From Sphingomonadaceae bacterium (GTDB taxonomy: Bacteria > Pseudomonadota > Alphaproteobacteria > Sphingomonadales > Sphingomonadaceae): DNA of 51,151 nucleotides. The notes beneath the pieces are model-generated. The model worked only from the letters and a program-made list of their open reading frames with translations. It was not told where the DNA came from and made no database searches. Below, in pieces: positions 34,061-44,831 of the stretch. The stretch is taken from positions 1-51,151 of the forward strand of contig CAHJWP010000002.1 in the NCBI GenBank assembly GCA_903642255.1. The letters are read 5' to 3'. Position 1 is the stretch's first letter, and each line of letters opens with the position of its first letter. Made by a program: the position numbers and the translations under genes.

Positions 34061-34282
34061 GGTTCGTAGGAAATTGTCCTGCGAACCGGGGCGTCGAAAC
34101 CCTGCACTGAAAGCCGGTCGCAAGACCAAACGCGGTCGCAAGCTCTTTGTGACCGGGTGGCGGACGCGTATGTCCAGGCCACCCGGCTAAAGGCGTCAGC
34201 GCCAGTTTCAGTGCTGGTTTCGAACATCCGGTCTTCAGGGCCGGCACCCCGTGGTTCAACGGGGTGCCGCCGGCTGTCCGGC
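34061..34282 (+). ncRNA. Highly structured leader, candidate structured RNA
   Basis: Several strong stems lie in 220 bases upstream of the subtilase ATG (34308). An 11-pair hairpin is at 34061-34087. A long-range stem of 9+7 pairs joins 34095-34112 (CGAAACC, GCACTGAAA) to 34206-34222. Inside this are a GGTC-gcaa-GACC tetraloop hairpin, GGTCGCAA/TTGTGACC, CCGGGTGGC/GCCACCCGG with GGAC/GTCC, and GGCG-tcag-CGCC. Beyond it are 34243-34268 (10 pairs, GGCACCCCGT/ACGGGGTGCC) and 34269-34282. The multi-branched layout with a GNRA loop suggests an RNA element such as a riboswitch, attenuator or sRNA. It matches no class I recognise. The rest of 33856-34307 shows no gene. Confidence 0.5.
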
Positions 34283-34307
34283 GCGCATCGGCAACGGGGG
34301 TTGTACG

Positions 34308-36776
<2,469 letters not shown>

Positions 36777-36808
36777 CTCTCAACCATCACCAACGAAAGG
36801 AATACGAC

Positions 36809-37012
36809 ATGACCTCGTTCATCGTGATCTGCCTCGGCCTCTACTTCCTGCCCACCGTCGTGGCGCACATTCGCGGCCACCATCAGAAGGTGGCGATCAT
36901 GCTGCTGAACCTGTTCCTCGGCTGGTCGGTGATCGGCTGGGTGGCGGCGCTCGTGTGGGCGGCGATGAAGCCGCAGCCACAACAGCGTGGCGCGATCGAC
37001 CCCCGCGGTTGA
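36809..37012 (+). CDS. Superinfection immunity protein (Imm_superinfect family)
   Basis: 67-residue inner-membrane protein with two hydrophobic segments (IVICLGLYFLPTVVAHIRG and IMLLNLFLGWSVIGWVAALV), the pattern of the T4 Imm-like family. T4 Imm blocks DNA entry of related phage; bacterial homologues are of unclear role. AAAGGA lies 9 bases before ATG 36809. It starts 32 bases after the protease stop and is probably cotranscribed with it. Confidence 0.82.
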   Translation: MTSFIVICLGLYFLPTVVAHIRGHHQKVAIMLLNLFLGWSVIGWVAALVWAAMKPQPQQRGAIDPRG

Positions 37013-37078
37013 TTTCCAGGCCATGTCCGCTTGTGCTGCGAGTCGATTTGCAGATTGGTAGGTTTCGATCGAACGAGC

Positions 37079-37591
37079 CTAATTAGGAAATGCATCTCGC
37101 TCGAACAGGAATCCCGCCGCGATGATGGCATCGGCGGGGCTTGGGAAATAACGCGGTTCGACGACAAGGCTCTTGCCGACCCAACTGGCCTCGGTATCGA
37201 CATACGCGCCGAGCCAAGAGCGGGCGCGGGCGGTGAGCGGCGTGACAAGCGCAAGGCCACCTTCGCGGGTTGCAACAAAGCCGGCCCCCGTTTCGCGAGT
37301 TGCCGTGAATTGCGCGAGCGGGTTCTTTGTGTTCGGCATCATTACGGGCAGGGTAGGCTCAAATCTGGCCGCGATGCAATCTGCTGATGTGGACGCGGCG
37401 CGTCGGCGCATCGGCTGTGATTCCATAAGCTCTGACGCGCAGGCGGCTATCGCCTGCCAGCGGGCGACGCCCTCGATACTTCCTCCCGCCGTCAGCGCGC
37501 GGATGCGGGCGGCGATGAACAACGGCGTCACAGTGTCATGCTGCCTTAGGACTGTAGCTGCCTCCGCTCTGCACGCAGCATTTGCATTCAT
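37079..37591 (-). CDS. DUF6961 family protein with C-terminal extension
   Basis: 170 residues. The N-terminal 55 residues match DUF6961 (TPLFIAARIRALTAGGSIEG, VARWQAIAACASEL), a small sphingomonad family of unknown function. The C-terminal part (LVTPLTARARSWLGAYVDTE, WVGKSLVVEPRYFPSPADAI) resembles another small sphingomonad family, so this may be a fusion. No signal or membrane segment. It is convergent with the superinfection immunity gene. Confidence 0.68.
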   Translation of the reverse strand: MNANAACRAEAATVLRQHDTVTPLFIAARIRALTAGGSIEGVARWQAIAACASELMESQPMRRRAASTSADCIAARFEPTLPVMMPNTKNPLAQFTATRETGAGFVATREGGLALVTPLTARARSWLGAYVDTEASWVGKSLVVEPRYFPSPADAIIAAGFLFERDAFPN

Positions 37592-37672
37592 AATGGATCA
37601 GTCTCTCGCGCCGCGGCACCAGGCGCGTCGCCGTTCATCGGGTTGTAAAGGCACCGGCTGCAAGCCGACGCG

Positions 37673-37921
37673 ATGACTAAGGGCAAAGATCACCCGTCGC
37701 GCGACGATTCGCCAATCGATCGGCTGGCGTTGCTAGCCGTTACCTGTGATCTTGCCAGGCAAGCGGAGCAGCTATGCGACCTTGCCGGATCGGTCGCGGC
37801 CAAGAACCACATGCTGCGTATCCTTCAGCTTCTCGACCGCGACCGCGCCGCATGTGTGGCGATGAACGCAGCGCTCGCCCCTATCGGCGAAAATCCAATG
37901 GCGAGAAGCAGCCGGCATTGA
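37673..37921 (+). CDS. Small helical protein, unknown function
   Basis: Not recognised. 82 residues, mainly one long helix (DRLALLAVTCDLARQAEQLC, KNHMLRILQLLDRDRAACVA). ATG 37673 begins the frame. It lies upstream of the LuxR-type regulator by 58 bases on the same strand and may be part of that transcript. Confidence 0.55.
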   Translation: MTKGKDHPSRDDSPIDRLALLAVTCDLARQAEQLCDLAGSVAAKNHMLRILQLLDRDRAACVAMNAALAPIGENPMARSSRH

Positions 37922-37979
37922 CTGGCCAATTGCGCGAATAAGACTTCGGCTGGCAAATAACCGTCGTTAAAGTAGTGGC

Positions 37980-38447
37980 ATGGTTGAGGATCGTGCCGCC
38001 TTACTGACCAATGAGCAGCGCAGCTATTTGCGCCTGGTGGACGGTGGCCTCACCTCCAAACAAATCGCCCAGACCAACGGCGGCTCGCACCATACCGTCA
38101 ATGTGCGGATTGCCGAAGCGGTGCGGCTGTTGGGGGTGCAGACCCGCGCCGAAGCCGCCGCGATCGTCGCCGCGATTGATGCGCGCGGATCATATGATCG
38201 GTCTTATGATCCGCAGACGATTGTCTCGACCGATCGTCGCTCGGCATTGTCCGGGGCGGGGAACATGCCGGTGCGGGAAACCGGCCTGCCCCTGCCGATA
38301 GCGACCAGTGGGAGGCCGATCAACACGCTCAATTTCTGGCAGCGTTGCGTGTGGATTTTGCTGTTGGCAGCAAGCACCGCGCTGCTGGTGGGTGGATTGG
38401 TCAGCGGCATCATTGCCCAACTCGACGCAGTCGGGCGGCGCTTTTAG
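37980..38447 (+). CDS. LuxR-type HTH regulator with C-terminal membrane anchor
   Basis: 155-residue protein. Residues 10-65 are a LuxR-type helix-turn-helix (LTNEQRSYLRLVDGGLTSKQ, HHTVNVRIAEAVRLLGVQTR). A Ser/Gly-rich linker is followed by a single hydrophobic segment (CVWILLLAASTALLVGGLV) near the end. A membrane-anchored DNA-binding protein of this kind could sense envelope state directly. It heads a four-gene same-strand set that recurs in sphingomonads. Confidence 0.82.
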   Translation: MVEDRAALLTNEQRSYLRLVDGGLTSKQIAQTNGGSHHTVNVRIAEAVRLLGVQTRAEAAAIVAAIDARGSYDRSYDPQTIVSTDRRSALSGAGNMPVRETGLPLPIATSGRPINTLNFWQRCVWILLLAASTALLVGGLVSGIIAQLDAVGRRF

Positions 38448-38511
38448 CGCCAACGCCAACATCGTCGTCATTCATACCGCGTTGTCCCCGGTAACGCGCA
38501 GGGGGTACCTT

Positions 38512-38862
38512 ATGCTCAAGAAACGCATCGCCATCGCTCAGCATGTCGCCGACCGGCTGACCGAGGCCGAACGCAGCAATGATCTGGCCTTGCTCGCCAC
38601 CGCCCGGCTGGCGATCACCATGATTGAAAGCCGCCTTGAATTGAACGCCGCCGCCATGGTCGGGCAGGACGCCTTCGCCGCCGTTGCCGCGACCTTCGAG
38701 CGGCAAAGCGACAGTCGTCAACAATTGGTCAACGCCCATTCTGCGTTACACGATGCCAAGGCGTTGATCGGTCTGCGCGAGTTTGCCGTCGGCGGCGGCG
38801 GCGACAAGCAGGTGCCAAGTGGCAGCGCCGCGTTGGCAATCGTCGCGCGTCAAGCGGCCTGA
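38512..38862 (+). CDS. Helical protein of the LuxR-associated cluster
   Basis: 116 residues, mainly helical: IAIAQHVADRLTEAERSNDL, LALLATARLAITMIESRLEL and a C-terminal Gly-rich loop. No signal or membrane segment. ATG 38512 follows GGGGGTA. It lies 64 bases after the LuxR-type gene. Function unknown; partnership with the regulator is inferred from position. Confidence 0.7.
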   Translation: MLKKRIAIAQHVADRLTEAERSNDLALLATARLAITMIESRLELNAAAMVGQDAFAAVAATFERQSDSRQQLVNAHSALHDAKALIGLREFAVGGGGDKQVPSGSAALAIVARQAA

Positions 38863-38924
38863 ATCGCTACCCGGCCTTGACCGGCAGCCTTGACGGGATC
38901 GTCGCGCAATGATCCGGAAAAGGC

Positions 38925-39350
38925 GTGGGGATCTTTTTGGCGCTCAGAATTCTCTATGGTCTTGCTTTGGCGGCAAGTTGCACGTTCGCTTTCCGCCACG
39001 GCGGGCGCAGCGAACGGCACGGGGCGGCGATTATTCTTGTCGGCTCGCTACTGACGGTGCTGGTCGAGGGCTTGCCCGCGTTCGACTGGCGTTACAGTCG
39101 ACAAGGATTGGTCGCGGTCGATCTCGGGGTTCTGGTGGCTTATTTCGTGCTCGCGCAGCGCAGCAACAGGTTCTGGCCTTTATGGACAACCGCATTTCAG
39201 CTCATAGCGGTGATGACGCATCTGGTCATCATGGTCGAACCGCGTCGGGTGTTGCAGGCCTATGCGATTGCCCAGGGCTTCTGGGCATACCCGATGCTGG
39301 CGAGCATCGTGATCGGCAGCATCGGGAGCCGACGGCTGGCACGGTCCTGA
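38925..39350 (+). CDS. Four-helix membrane protein of the LuxR-associated cluster
   Basis: 141-residue inner-membrane protein with about four hydrophobic segments (GIFLALRILYGLALAASC, HGAAIILVGSLLTVLVEGL, LVAVDLGVLVAYFVL, LWTTAFQLIAVMTHLVIMV). The start is GTG at 38925, close to AAAAGG. Its stop overlaps the first codons of the MarR-like gene, so the two are coupled. Function unknown. Confidence 0.72.
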   Translation: MGIFLALRILYGLALAASCTFAFRHGGRSERHGAAIILVGSLLTVLVEGLPAFDWRYSRQGLVAVDLGVLVAYFVLAQRSNRFWPLWTTAFQLIAVMTHLVIMVEPRRVLQAYAIAQGFWAYPMLASIVIGSIGSRRLARS

Positions 39351-39826
39351 TTGACGACCTCGCCGTCATCGAAGAGGCCGTCGCCCGACTAAGCATCGCC
39401 CTTCGATTGCGCGCCGAACACGTGCAGGCGACGCTGCGGCGACCGTCCTCTACGATCGACAGCTTTAGCGTCGCTGCACAAATCGCTTATGCCAGACACC
39501 TCTACCGGATACGCCGTCAACGTGACGCGGTGTTCGGCAACCTGTCCGGCGAACCGGCTTGGGACATGCTGCTCGACCTGTTCATATCGCATCAGCAGCA
39601 GCGGCCGACCTCGATCAGCAGCCTATGCATTGCCGCCTGCGTTCCATCGACAACGGCCCTGCGCTGGATAACCGCGCTGATCGCAAAGGGCGTTCTGGCG
39701 CGGCAAGACGATCCAGCCGATCGACGCCGCAGCCATATCATGCTGACCTCGGTGAGCTACCGGCAAATGGCGCACTTGCTGCGAGCAATGATGGCCCAGG
39801 ATCCGTTTGTGCGACGAAGCGAATAG
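39347..39826 (+). CDS. MarR-like winged-helix regulator
   Basis: About 159 residues. The second half reads LLDLFISHQQQRPTSISSLC, VPSTTALRWITALIAKGVLA and DDPADRRRSHIMLTSVSYRQ, the recognition helix and wing of MarR-type regulators. The frame has no ATG at its head; homologues start M-IDDLAVIEEAVARLS, which makes CTG 39347 (or ATT 39350) the likely start, overlapping the upstream stop. Last gene of the four-gene cluster. Confidence 0.75.
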   Translation: MIDDLAVIEEAVARLSIALRLRAEHVQATLRRPSSTIDSFSVAAQIAYARHLYRIRRQRDAVFGNLSGEPAWDMLLDLFISHQQQRPTSISSLCIAACVPSTTALRWITALIAKGVLARQDDPADRRRSHIMLTSVSYRQMAHLLRAMMAQDPFVRRSE

Positions 39827-39894
39827 GCTTCGAACGTTAATCGTTACCAAAGACCGTCGATCGGCGACTGCGCGCCTCAAGGCGGTATCACTGT

Positions 39895-40251
39895 TCAACA
39901 GATGGCCATCCTCGCAAGCCGCGGGCGCGCTTCCAGGCCGTGCGTGCGGTGGCATGCTGGATGGCTTGAACGTCCCGCTATACCGCGCGGCGACCCGGTC
40001 GCCATGCGGATGCGCGACGGCCGCGTCTTGTCCCGCAACAGGCCGTCGATACCCTCTTCGGCAAAGCGCTCCTGCCATCGCCACACGCAGGTCTTCGACT
40101 TGCTTGTCCGCCGCATGATCTCGACCGTGCCGGCGCCGGCCATGCTGAGCAGCACGATCTCGGCTTGCCAGACATGCTTCCGGGCGGCGTTCCGGTCGCG
40201 GATCAGGGTCTCGAGCCGGCTTTGGTCCAATGGTGAAACGGTTATCGACAT
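39895..40251 (-). mobile_element. IS630-family transposase fragment
   Basis: The minus strand encodes MSITVSPLDQSRLETLIRDR then AEIVLLSMAGAGTVEIMRRT and WRWQERFAEEGIDGLLRDKT, the N-terminal helix-turn-helix domain of IS630-type transposases. The DDE domain is missing: after KTRPSRI the frame runs into unrelated residues. The insertion sequence is a remnant. Bases 40264-40590 downstream show no coding pattern and may include the IS end. Confidence 0.82.
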
Positions 40252-40590
40252 GCCGGTGCGCATCCTCCCAATGTTGCATGCGGCGTAGCCAACGGGAATC
40301 CCGAACCGGACTCAACCCGTCAGGTTCTATCCACTAGGTCCTGCCCTCAGAGCCAGAACCGCATCGTGTGAAGTCCGGTTCGCGTTAGACTGACAGCACC
40401 GATAGCATTCTCCGACAGCTGGTGACTTGCATCTCGTCGACTCCGCCCCCTCGGAGAAAGAGCGATGAAGGGCTATTTTCAGACAGGTATGCTTTAATTG
40501 GGTAGCCAGCGAACACCTTGAAGTCGACGCTATTTCATTTGCCTCGCGGCCATTTGTCGTTCACAAAAAGCGCAACAACGGAGTCGAGCA

Positions 40591-40896
40591 ATGGGGCATT
40601 TGCAGGTGACCAAACGATCACAGCTCTTCGCGATGATGATTGGCATGGTCATGACGTCCCCGGCGGCAAGTGAAGCCGCCGACGTTTAGGGCGTAATGCC
40701 CAGTCATCTGCCCCTCTTGGAACCCAGTTTTATTGTCGGTTTAGCGAAGCCGACGCAGGACCACTCCGTCGAAGTGAAGTCATGCTCCGGTACGGATGTC
40801 AGCCTTTTCATCGGGCCGATAGACGCGAACATTCTTGCGCATGGCAAAGGGATCAGGATTTCGCCTTAGCGCTTCCTTCCAGTTGACGGTGAATGA
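40591..40896 (+). pseudogene. Interrupted small secreted-protein gene
   Basis: ATG 40591 has GGAG 7 bases upstream and encodes a plausible signal peptide (LFAMMIGMVMTSPAASEA). An in-frame TAG at 40687 follows at once. The same frame then continues with GVMPSHLPLLEPSFIVGLAK and TDVSLFIGPIDANILAHGKG to a second TAG at 40867. It looks like a decayed exported protein. The following bases to 41058 show nothing clear. The call rests on the ribosome-binding site, leader and frame continuity only. Confidence 0.42.
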
Positions 40897-41058
40897 TGCA
40901 CCATCAGCCTGGGATCAAACATCTAGTCAGCGGGAACGTATTCCAAATTTCGATCGAGCATTCGCCGCATAACGCGGACTGCGCGACTACCTGAACGCAT
41001 GCGCTATCGCGGTAACTTGAACGGCATGAGGATGGTTGTTCCGGATCCGCCGACGACG

Positions 41059-41598
41059 TCAGCGACAACACGTTCCGCTTGCCCAGACCACCGGACCCTG
41101 CTGAGGGTAAATGACGAGATTTCCATCGGTTTGAACAATGAGATATGACCCGCCGCTGTTCGGTGTGCCGCTATTCCAAACAGGATTATTATTTACATCA
41201 TAGACGACGAAGTTGCCGTCCGTCTGCATGGCTGCGAGATTGCCAGTGGTGGTACCGGTATACCAAATGGCCGTACTGTTTTGGTCATAGAGAACCAGAT
41301 CGCCGTCAAACTGCATAGTCAATTTAAAACGTGCATCCGCGGATAGTATAGTTTCACCTCTGTGGAGCACTTGGCCGTGGTCGAGAGCCGGGCCTTTGAA
41401 TGGACCACTGGACCTGACGACCGCTCGGTTGGAGGCTGCGTCGAAGGCATATTGGTTTGAAACGCCCGTTCCGCCGGTACCGCGCGCTTCGACATTTATA
41501 ACACGGCCAAGTGCGTCGTATATGAACGTAGTCGTCGTGCTTGCCTGCGCAGTACCCGCCAACGCTACTATTCCAAGAACCGTCAATACCCTGTGCAT
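41059..41598 (-). CDS. Secreted protein: one YD-repeat unit plus B-type lectin domain
   Basis: 179 residues. A signal peptide (MHRVLTVLGIVALAGTAQA) is followed by a single Rhs/YD-repeat unit (FIYDALGRVINVEARG, YAFDAASNRAVVRSSG) and a bulb-type mannose-binding lectin domain with three sugar-site motifs of the Q-x-D-x-N-x-V-x-Y type: MQFDGDLVLYD, MQTDGNFVVYD and VQTDGNLVIYP. It should bind glycans on the cell surface or outside. ATG 41598 follows AAGGA. It starts 27 bases after the second virB2, so it is probably the last gene of the T4SS operon. Confidence 0.85.
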   Translation of the reverse strand: MHRVLTVLGIVALAGTAQASTTTTFIYDALGRVINVEARGTGGTGVSNQYAFDAASNRAVVRSSGPFKGPALDHGQVLHRGETILSADARFKLTMQFDGDLVLYDQNSTAIWYTGTTTGNLAAMQTDGNFVVYDVNNNPVWNSGTPNSGGSYLIVQTDGNLVIYPQQGPVVWASGTCCR

Positions 41599-41625
41599 CT
41601 TGCTGTCCTTCCTTGTTCAGTCAGT

Positions 41626-42045
41626 CTATCGTCTTCTTTCTACCGAAGCGCCCGCATACGGATCATAGGTTCTGGGTGGTGGCGGCGGGGCTGGTGGCAG
41701 AGTTGGTGCGTCAGCCTTTGCCGCAGTCAACGGCGGACGATCATCTACTCGGACGAACATCTGGACGAACGCAGCAGCGATCGACGGCGCACCGAACAGG
41801 ATGAAGCATCCGATGATGGTGGTGGCACCGCGGCGCAGTTCGATCTGGCCTGACAGCGCCAGAAACCCGATCGCCGCGATCGCAAGAATGGCTACCATCG
41901 TAGCGGTTGAGCCGAGCAGCACATGCTGTATCCAAAGGGCGGCATCGACCAGAGGGGCCCCACCGGTCGGATCGGATAGCACCGGTCCGGACGACAGCAG
42001 AGCGGTCTGCAGACCGGATGGATACGGCGTGCCCTGGTCAATCAC
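41626..42045 (-). CDS. virB2: Second VirB2/TrbC-like pilin with Pro-rich tail
   Basis: 139-residue pilin paralogue. Two membrane segments match VirB2: TATMVAILAIAAIGFLALSG and RRGATTIIGCFILFGAPSI. Unlike the first copy it ends in a Pro-rich, charged tail (PTLPPAPPPPPRTYDPY). GTG at 42045 has GGAGGT six bases upstream and is preferred over the far upstream start at 42120, which lies inside virB11. It overlaps the virB11 stop by 8 bases. The family is secure; a role as minor or tip pilin is inference. Confidence 0.84.
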   Translation of the reverse strand: MIDQGTPYPSGLQTALLSSGPVLSDPTGGAPLVDAALWIQHVLLGSTATMVAILAIAAIGFLALSGQIELRRGATTIIGCFILFGAPSIAAAFVQMFVRVDDRPPLTAAKADAPTLPPAPPPPPRTYDPYAGASVERRR

Positions 42046-43018
42046 AGACAACCTCCGATACAAACCGGTGTCCGCCGCGTCGGCCGAGCTGAATGAACAC
42101 CCCGATTGAACGGCGAACATAGTCGCGTACGTCGCCAGCGTTCAGTTGCGTACCGCCTTGAAGTACCAGCAGCACGATCTGCTCGATTGCGCCAGCGGCG
42201 CTATCGGCGTGGACCGTGGTCATCGAGCCCGGATGTCCGGTATTGACCGCACGCAGGAACGCGAACGCCTCTCGCCCGCGCAGTTCGCCGAGGATGATGC
42301 GATCGGGGCGCATGCGCAGCGAGGCGGAGACGAGGTCGTCGGCGCTGACTTGCGCTTCGCCGAGATTGCCACGCACGGCGAGCAGAGCGACCGTGTTGGC
42401 GTGTGGGACGCGCAGTTCGGGCGTGTCCTCGATCGTGATCAGCCGTTCGTCGGCTGGGATCTCACGGATGAGCGCATTCAGGAACGTGGTCTTGCCCGTG
42501 GCCGTACCGCCAGAAACCAGGATGTTGCGCCGAGTGCTTACCGCGGTGCGAAGCGCGCTCTCTATATCGCCGCGTGCAAGCATGTCGACGATGGTCTCAC
42601 CGGGTTCGTCGATGGTCTCGAGCTTGCCGGTGCGCGCACCGTGGAACGCGCCAGCCTTTGCATAGTCGCCGAGAGAGAGATCGGCAGATACATGCTTGCG
42701 GATTGCGATCGCCCAGTCGCCGCGGGTGGCGGCCGGCGCGACCACTTGCACGCGCGAGCCGTCGGGGAGGCTCGCGGAAAGCAGCGGATGTTCCCTGCTG
42801 ATCCCCTGATGCGACAGTGCCGCGATCTGGCGGGCAAGACGGGCCAAGGTCGAAGTGTCGAGCGCGGGTGCATCATAGCGCTCGATCGCGCCGCCTAGCG
42901 TCTCAATCCAGAGCTCGCCGGGGCGGTTGACGTAGATGTCGGTGATGTCCGGGCGAGCGAGTGCCTCGGCAAACGGTGTCAGATAGCTTGTGAGGTAAAT
43001 ACCCGCTGGCGCGTTCAC
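42038..43018 (-). CDS. virB11: VirB11 secretion ATPase
   Basis: Hexameric traffic ATPase at the inner-membrane face of the type IV secretion channel. Walker A is SGGTATGKTTFLN, Walker B RIILGELRGREA, and the His box TGHPGSMTTVHADSA. The 326-residue length is normal. The start is GTG at 43018, overlapping the virB10 stop (GTGA). Confidence 0.95.
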   Translation of the reverse strand: MNAPAGIYLTSYLTPFAEALARPDITDIYVNRPGELWIETLGGAIERYDAPALDTSTLARLARQIAALSHQGISREHPLLSASLPDGSRVQVVAPAATRGDWAIAIRKHVSADLSLGDYAKAGAFHGARTGKLETIDEPGETIVDMLARGDIESALRTAVSTRRNILVSGGTATGKTTFLNALIREIPADERLITIEDTPELRVPHANTVALLAVRGNLGEAQVSADDLVSASLRMRPDRIILGELRGREAFAFLRAVNTGHPGSMTTVHADSAAGAIEQIVLLVLQGGTQLNAGDVRDYVRRSIGVFIQLGRRGGHRFVSEVVCD

Positions 43019-44115
43019 CGGCCGCCATCCGTGTCAGTGAAGTCCAGATCGCGCGCGACGAAAACGCTGACGCTGGTGCCTTGAGCCACCCGCAGGGTCG
43101 GGCGGATATTGGTCGGCGTCTGGATGAGGTTCGCGCCCTGGACCGAGCCGGGCAGCGCGACGATGGTCGGCGATCCGCTGCTGCGGGACGCTAGGTTCAC
43201 GCCCACATCGAGTGTCGACTGAAGGATCGCGCCGGCGAACCGCGCGAAGAAGTGATTGTTGACGTCGGCCTTCACGCCCCCGCGACCAACCGGATCGGCG
43301 ACCGGCGAGCCGATCGCGATGGTGACTCCGTCGGGGCGGATCAACCTGGACCAGGCGATCATCGCGCGGTTCTGGCCCTGCGCAGTGTCGGCGGCGTATT
43401 CGCCGATGAGGCGACTGCCGCGCGGGATCAGCACTTGCGTGCCGTCGAACCCGCGGATGTCGCGCTGGACGAGCGCGCGGGCGAACCCGGGCCGCGTGCT
43501 GTCGAACGCGGTCTCGAGGACAGCCGGGATCAGTGTGCCTTGCGCGACCGTGGTCGACCGGTTGGCGAGGGACCCGGCGCGCACGCGGCTGGTGGAGGTC
43601 GGCGCAGCGAGCGGGTTGTTGTCGTTGCCGTTCCGACCGTTGTTCGTGTCTGCATTGGTCTGAGAGCTGTCCACCACCAGCGCGGCACCGCCACCGTTGC
43701 GCGCGGGCGTTGCAGCTTGGGATTGAGGGGCCGGTGCTGGCGCCTGATAAGCGACCGCAGGCGGGGGCGCTGTAGCTTGCTGGAACCCGAGTGGTCGCGG
43801 CTGTGCAGGCAATGGCGCGATCGGTGCTTGCTGAGCGAAGGACTGAGCGGGCTGTTCGGGCGGCGGTGGAGGCAGGTATAACGGCGGCGGTGCCTGGACA
43901 GCGATATCGCGCGCATGATCCTGCACCGCGGGTGCGCTTGCCGCCTGCCGCCTGGCGTTGAGGACGCTGAACAAAATTAGTGCCAGCACGAGCGCGATGC
44001 CGATGATGGCAAGGTTCGACAGTCCGCCCCGCGGCGTATCGACCACCGGACGGATGTCGCGTTCGCGCATAGCCGGCTCTAGCCGGGGATCGCTGTTCGG
44101 CGGCACGCTGCTCAT
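43015..44115 (-). CDS. virB10: VirB10/TrbI family protein
   Basis: Channel component spanning both membranes. One N-terminal membrane segment (LAIIGIALVLALILFSVLN) is followed by a Pro/Ala/Gln-rich periplasmic region and the TrbI domain (GTLIPAVLETAFDSTRPGFA, VLIPRGSRLIGEYAADTAQG, DPVGRGGVKADVNNHFFARF). 366 residues. The ATG overlaps the virB9 stop (ATGA). Confidence 0.94.
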   Translation of the reverse strand: MSSVPPNSDPRLEPAMRERDIRPVVDTPRGGLSNLAIIGIALVLALILFSVLNARRQAASAPAVQDHARDIAVQAPPPLYLPPPPPEQPAQSFAQQAPIAPLPAQPRPLGFQQATAPPPAVAYQAPAPAPQSQAATPARNGGGAALVVDSSQTNADTNNGRNGNDNNPLAAPTSTSRVRAGSLANRSTTVAQGTLIPAVLETAFDSTRPGFARALVQRDIRGFDGTQVLIPRGSRLIGEYAADTAQGQNRAMIAWSRLIRPDGVTIAIGSPVADPVGRGGVKADVNNHFFARFAGAILQSTLDVGVNLASRSSGSPTIVALPGSVQGANLIQTPTNIRPTLRVAQGTSVSVFVARDLDFTDTDGGR

Positions 44116-44831
44116 CGATGCTTGACCTTTACCAGGCGGCGGTCGGCGGTGGCGACGAGCTTGTCGATCCGGAACACCAGATGGTCCGCGACCGTGTCGA
44201 GGACATAGACGCCGCCGCGCATATTGCCGTCGGCGAGGCTCTCGCGGCCCTCTTGGTCGATGACATAGACCGCAGGCAAGTCTACGCTTGCCGGCCAGTT
44301 GATATAGGTGTGGATGCCGTCGTCGCGGATCGTTGAGGGCCGAAGCGGCCGCTCGCCGCCGATGACGTAGCGAATAACGCGACCCTTCGGAATGACCGGT
44401 TGGACGGGCCGCGGCTGGAACGGGCTTGCGGCCCGCGGATAGTTGAACCGGACCGTATAGGGCATCGACGCCGACAGTCCGGCGAACGGCCCGAGGTTGA
44501 AAGCGTAGGTCCGCACGTTGGTCACTACGGTCATGTTGGTCTCGACCCCCGCCTGGAGCGGCTTCACGAACAGGTGGTTGCCCGCCTTGTTGGCGGTCAC
44601 CTGCCAGCCTGCGCTGTCGCCAAGCACGACGCTCTGGATCTGCTCGTCAGCCGCTAGCTCGATCGATACCTGATAGCCCGGCGAACTGTCGATCTCGACT
44701 ACCTGATCGGCGCGGTAGTCGATCGACTGGATGTGCGGATCGCCGATCCCCGGTAGCGGGCGCACCTGTGCGGTAAGACTGCCCGATATCAGCAGCATGG
44801 TACCGCCCAGCATGGCATGCGCCGACCTCAC
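44112..44831 (-). CDS. virB9: VirB9/TrbG family protein
   Basis: Outer-membrane ring component of the core complex. Signal peptide (AHAMLGGTMLLISGSLTAQV), then VVEIDSSPGYQVSIELAADE, ANKAGNHLFVKPLQAGVETN and the C-terminal domain GERPLRPSTIRDDGIHTYIN. 239 residues, normal for VirB9. It overlaps virB8 and virB10 by four bases at each end. Confidence 0.94.
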   Translation of the reverse strand: MRSAHAMLGGTMLLISGSLTAQVRPLPGIGDPHIQSIDYRADQVVEIDSSPGYQVSIELAADEQIQSVVLGDSAGWQVTANKAGNHLFVKPLQAGVETNMTVVTNVRTYAFNLGPFAGLSASMPYTVRFNYPRAASPFQPRPVQPVIPKGRVIRYVIGGERPLRPSTIRDDGIHTYINWPASVDLPAVYVIDQEGRESLADGNMRGGVYVLDTVADHLVFRIDKLVATADRRLVKVKHR

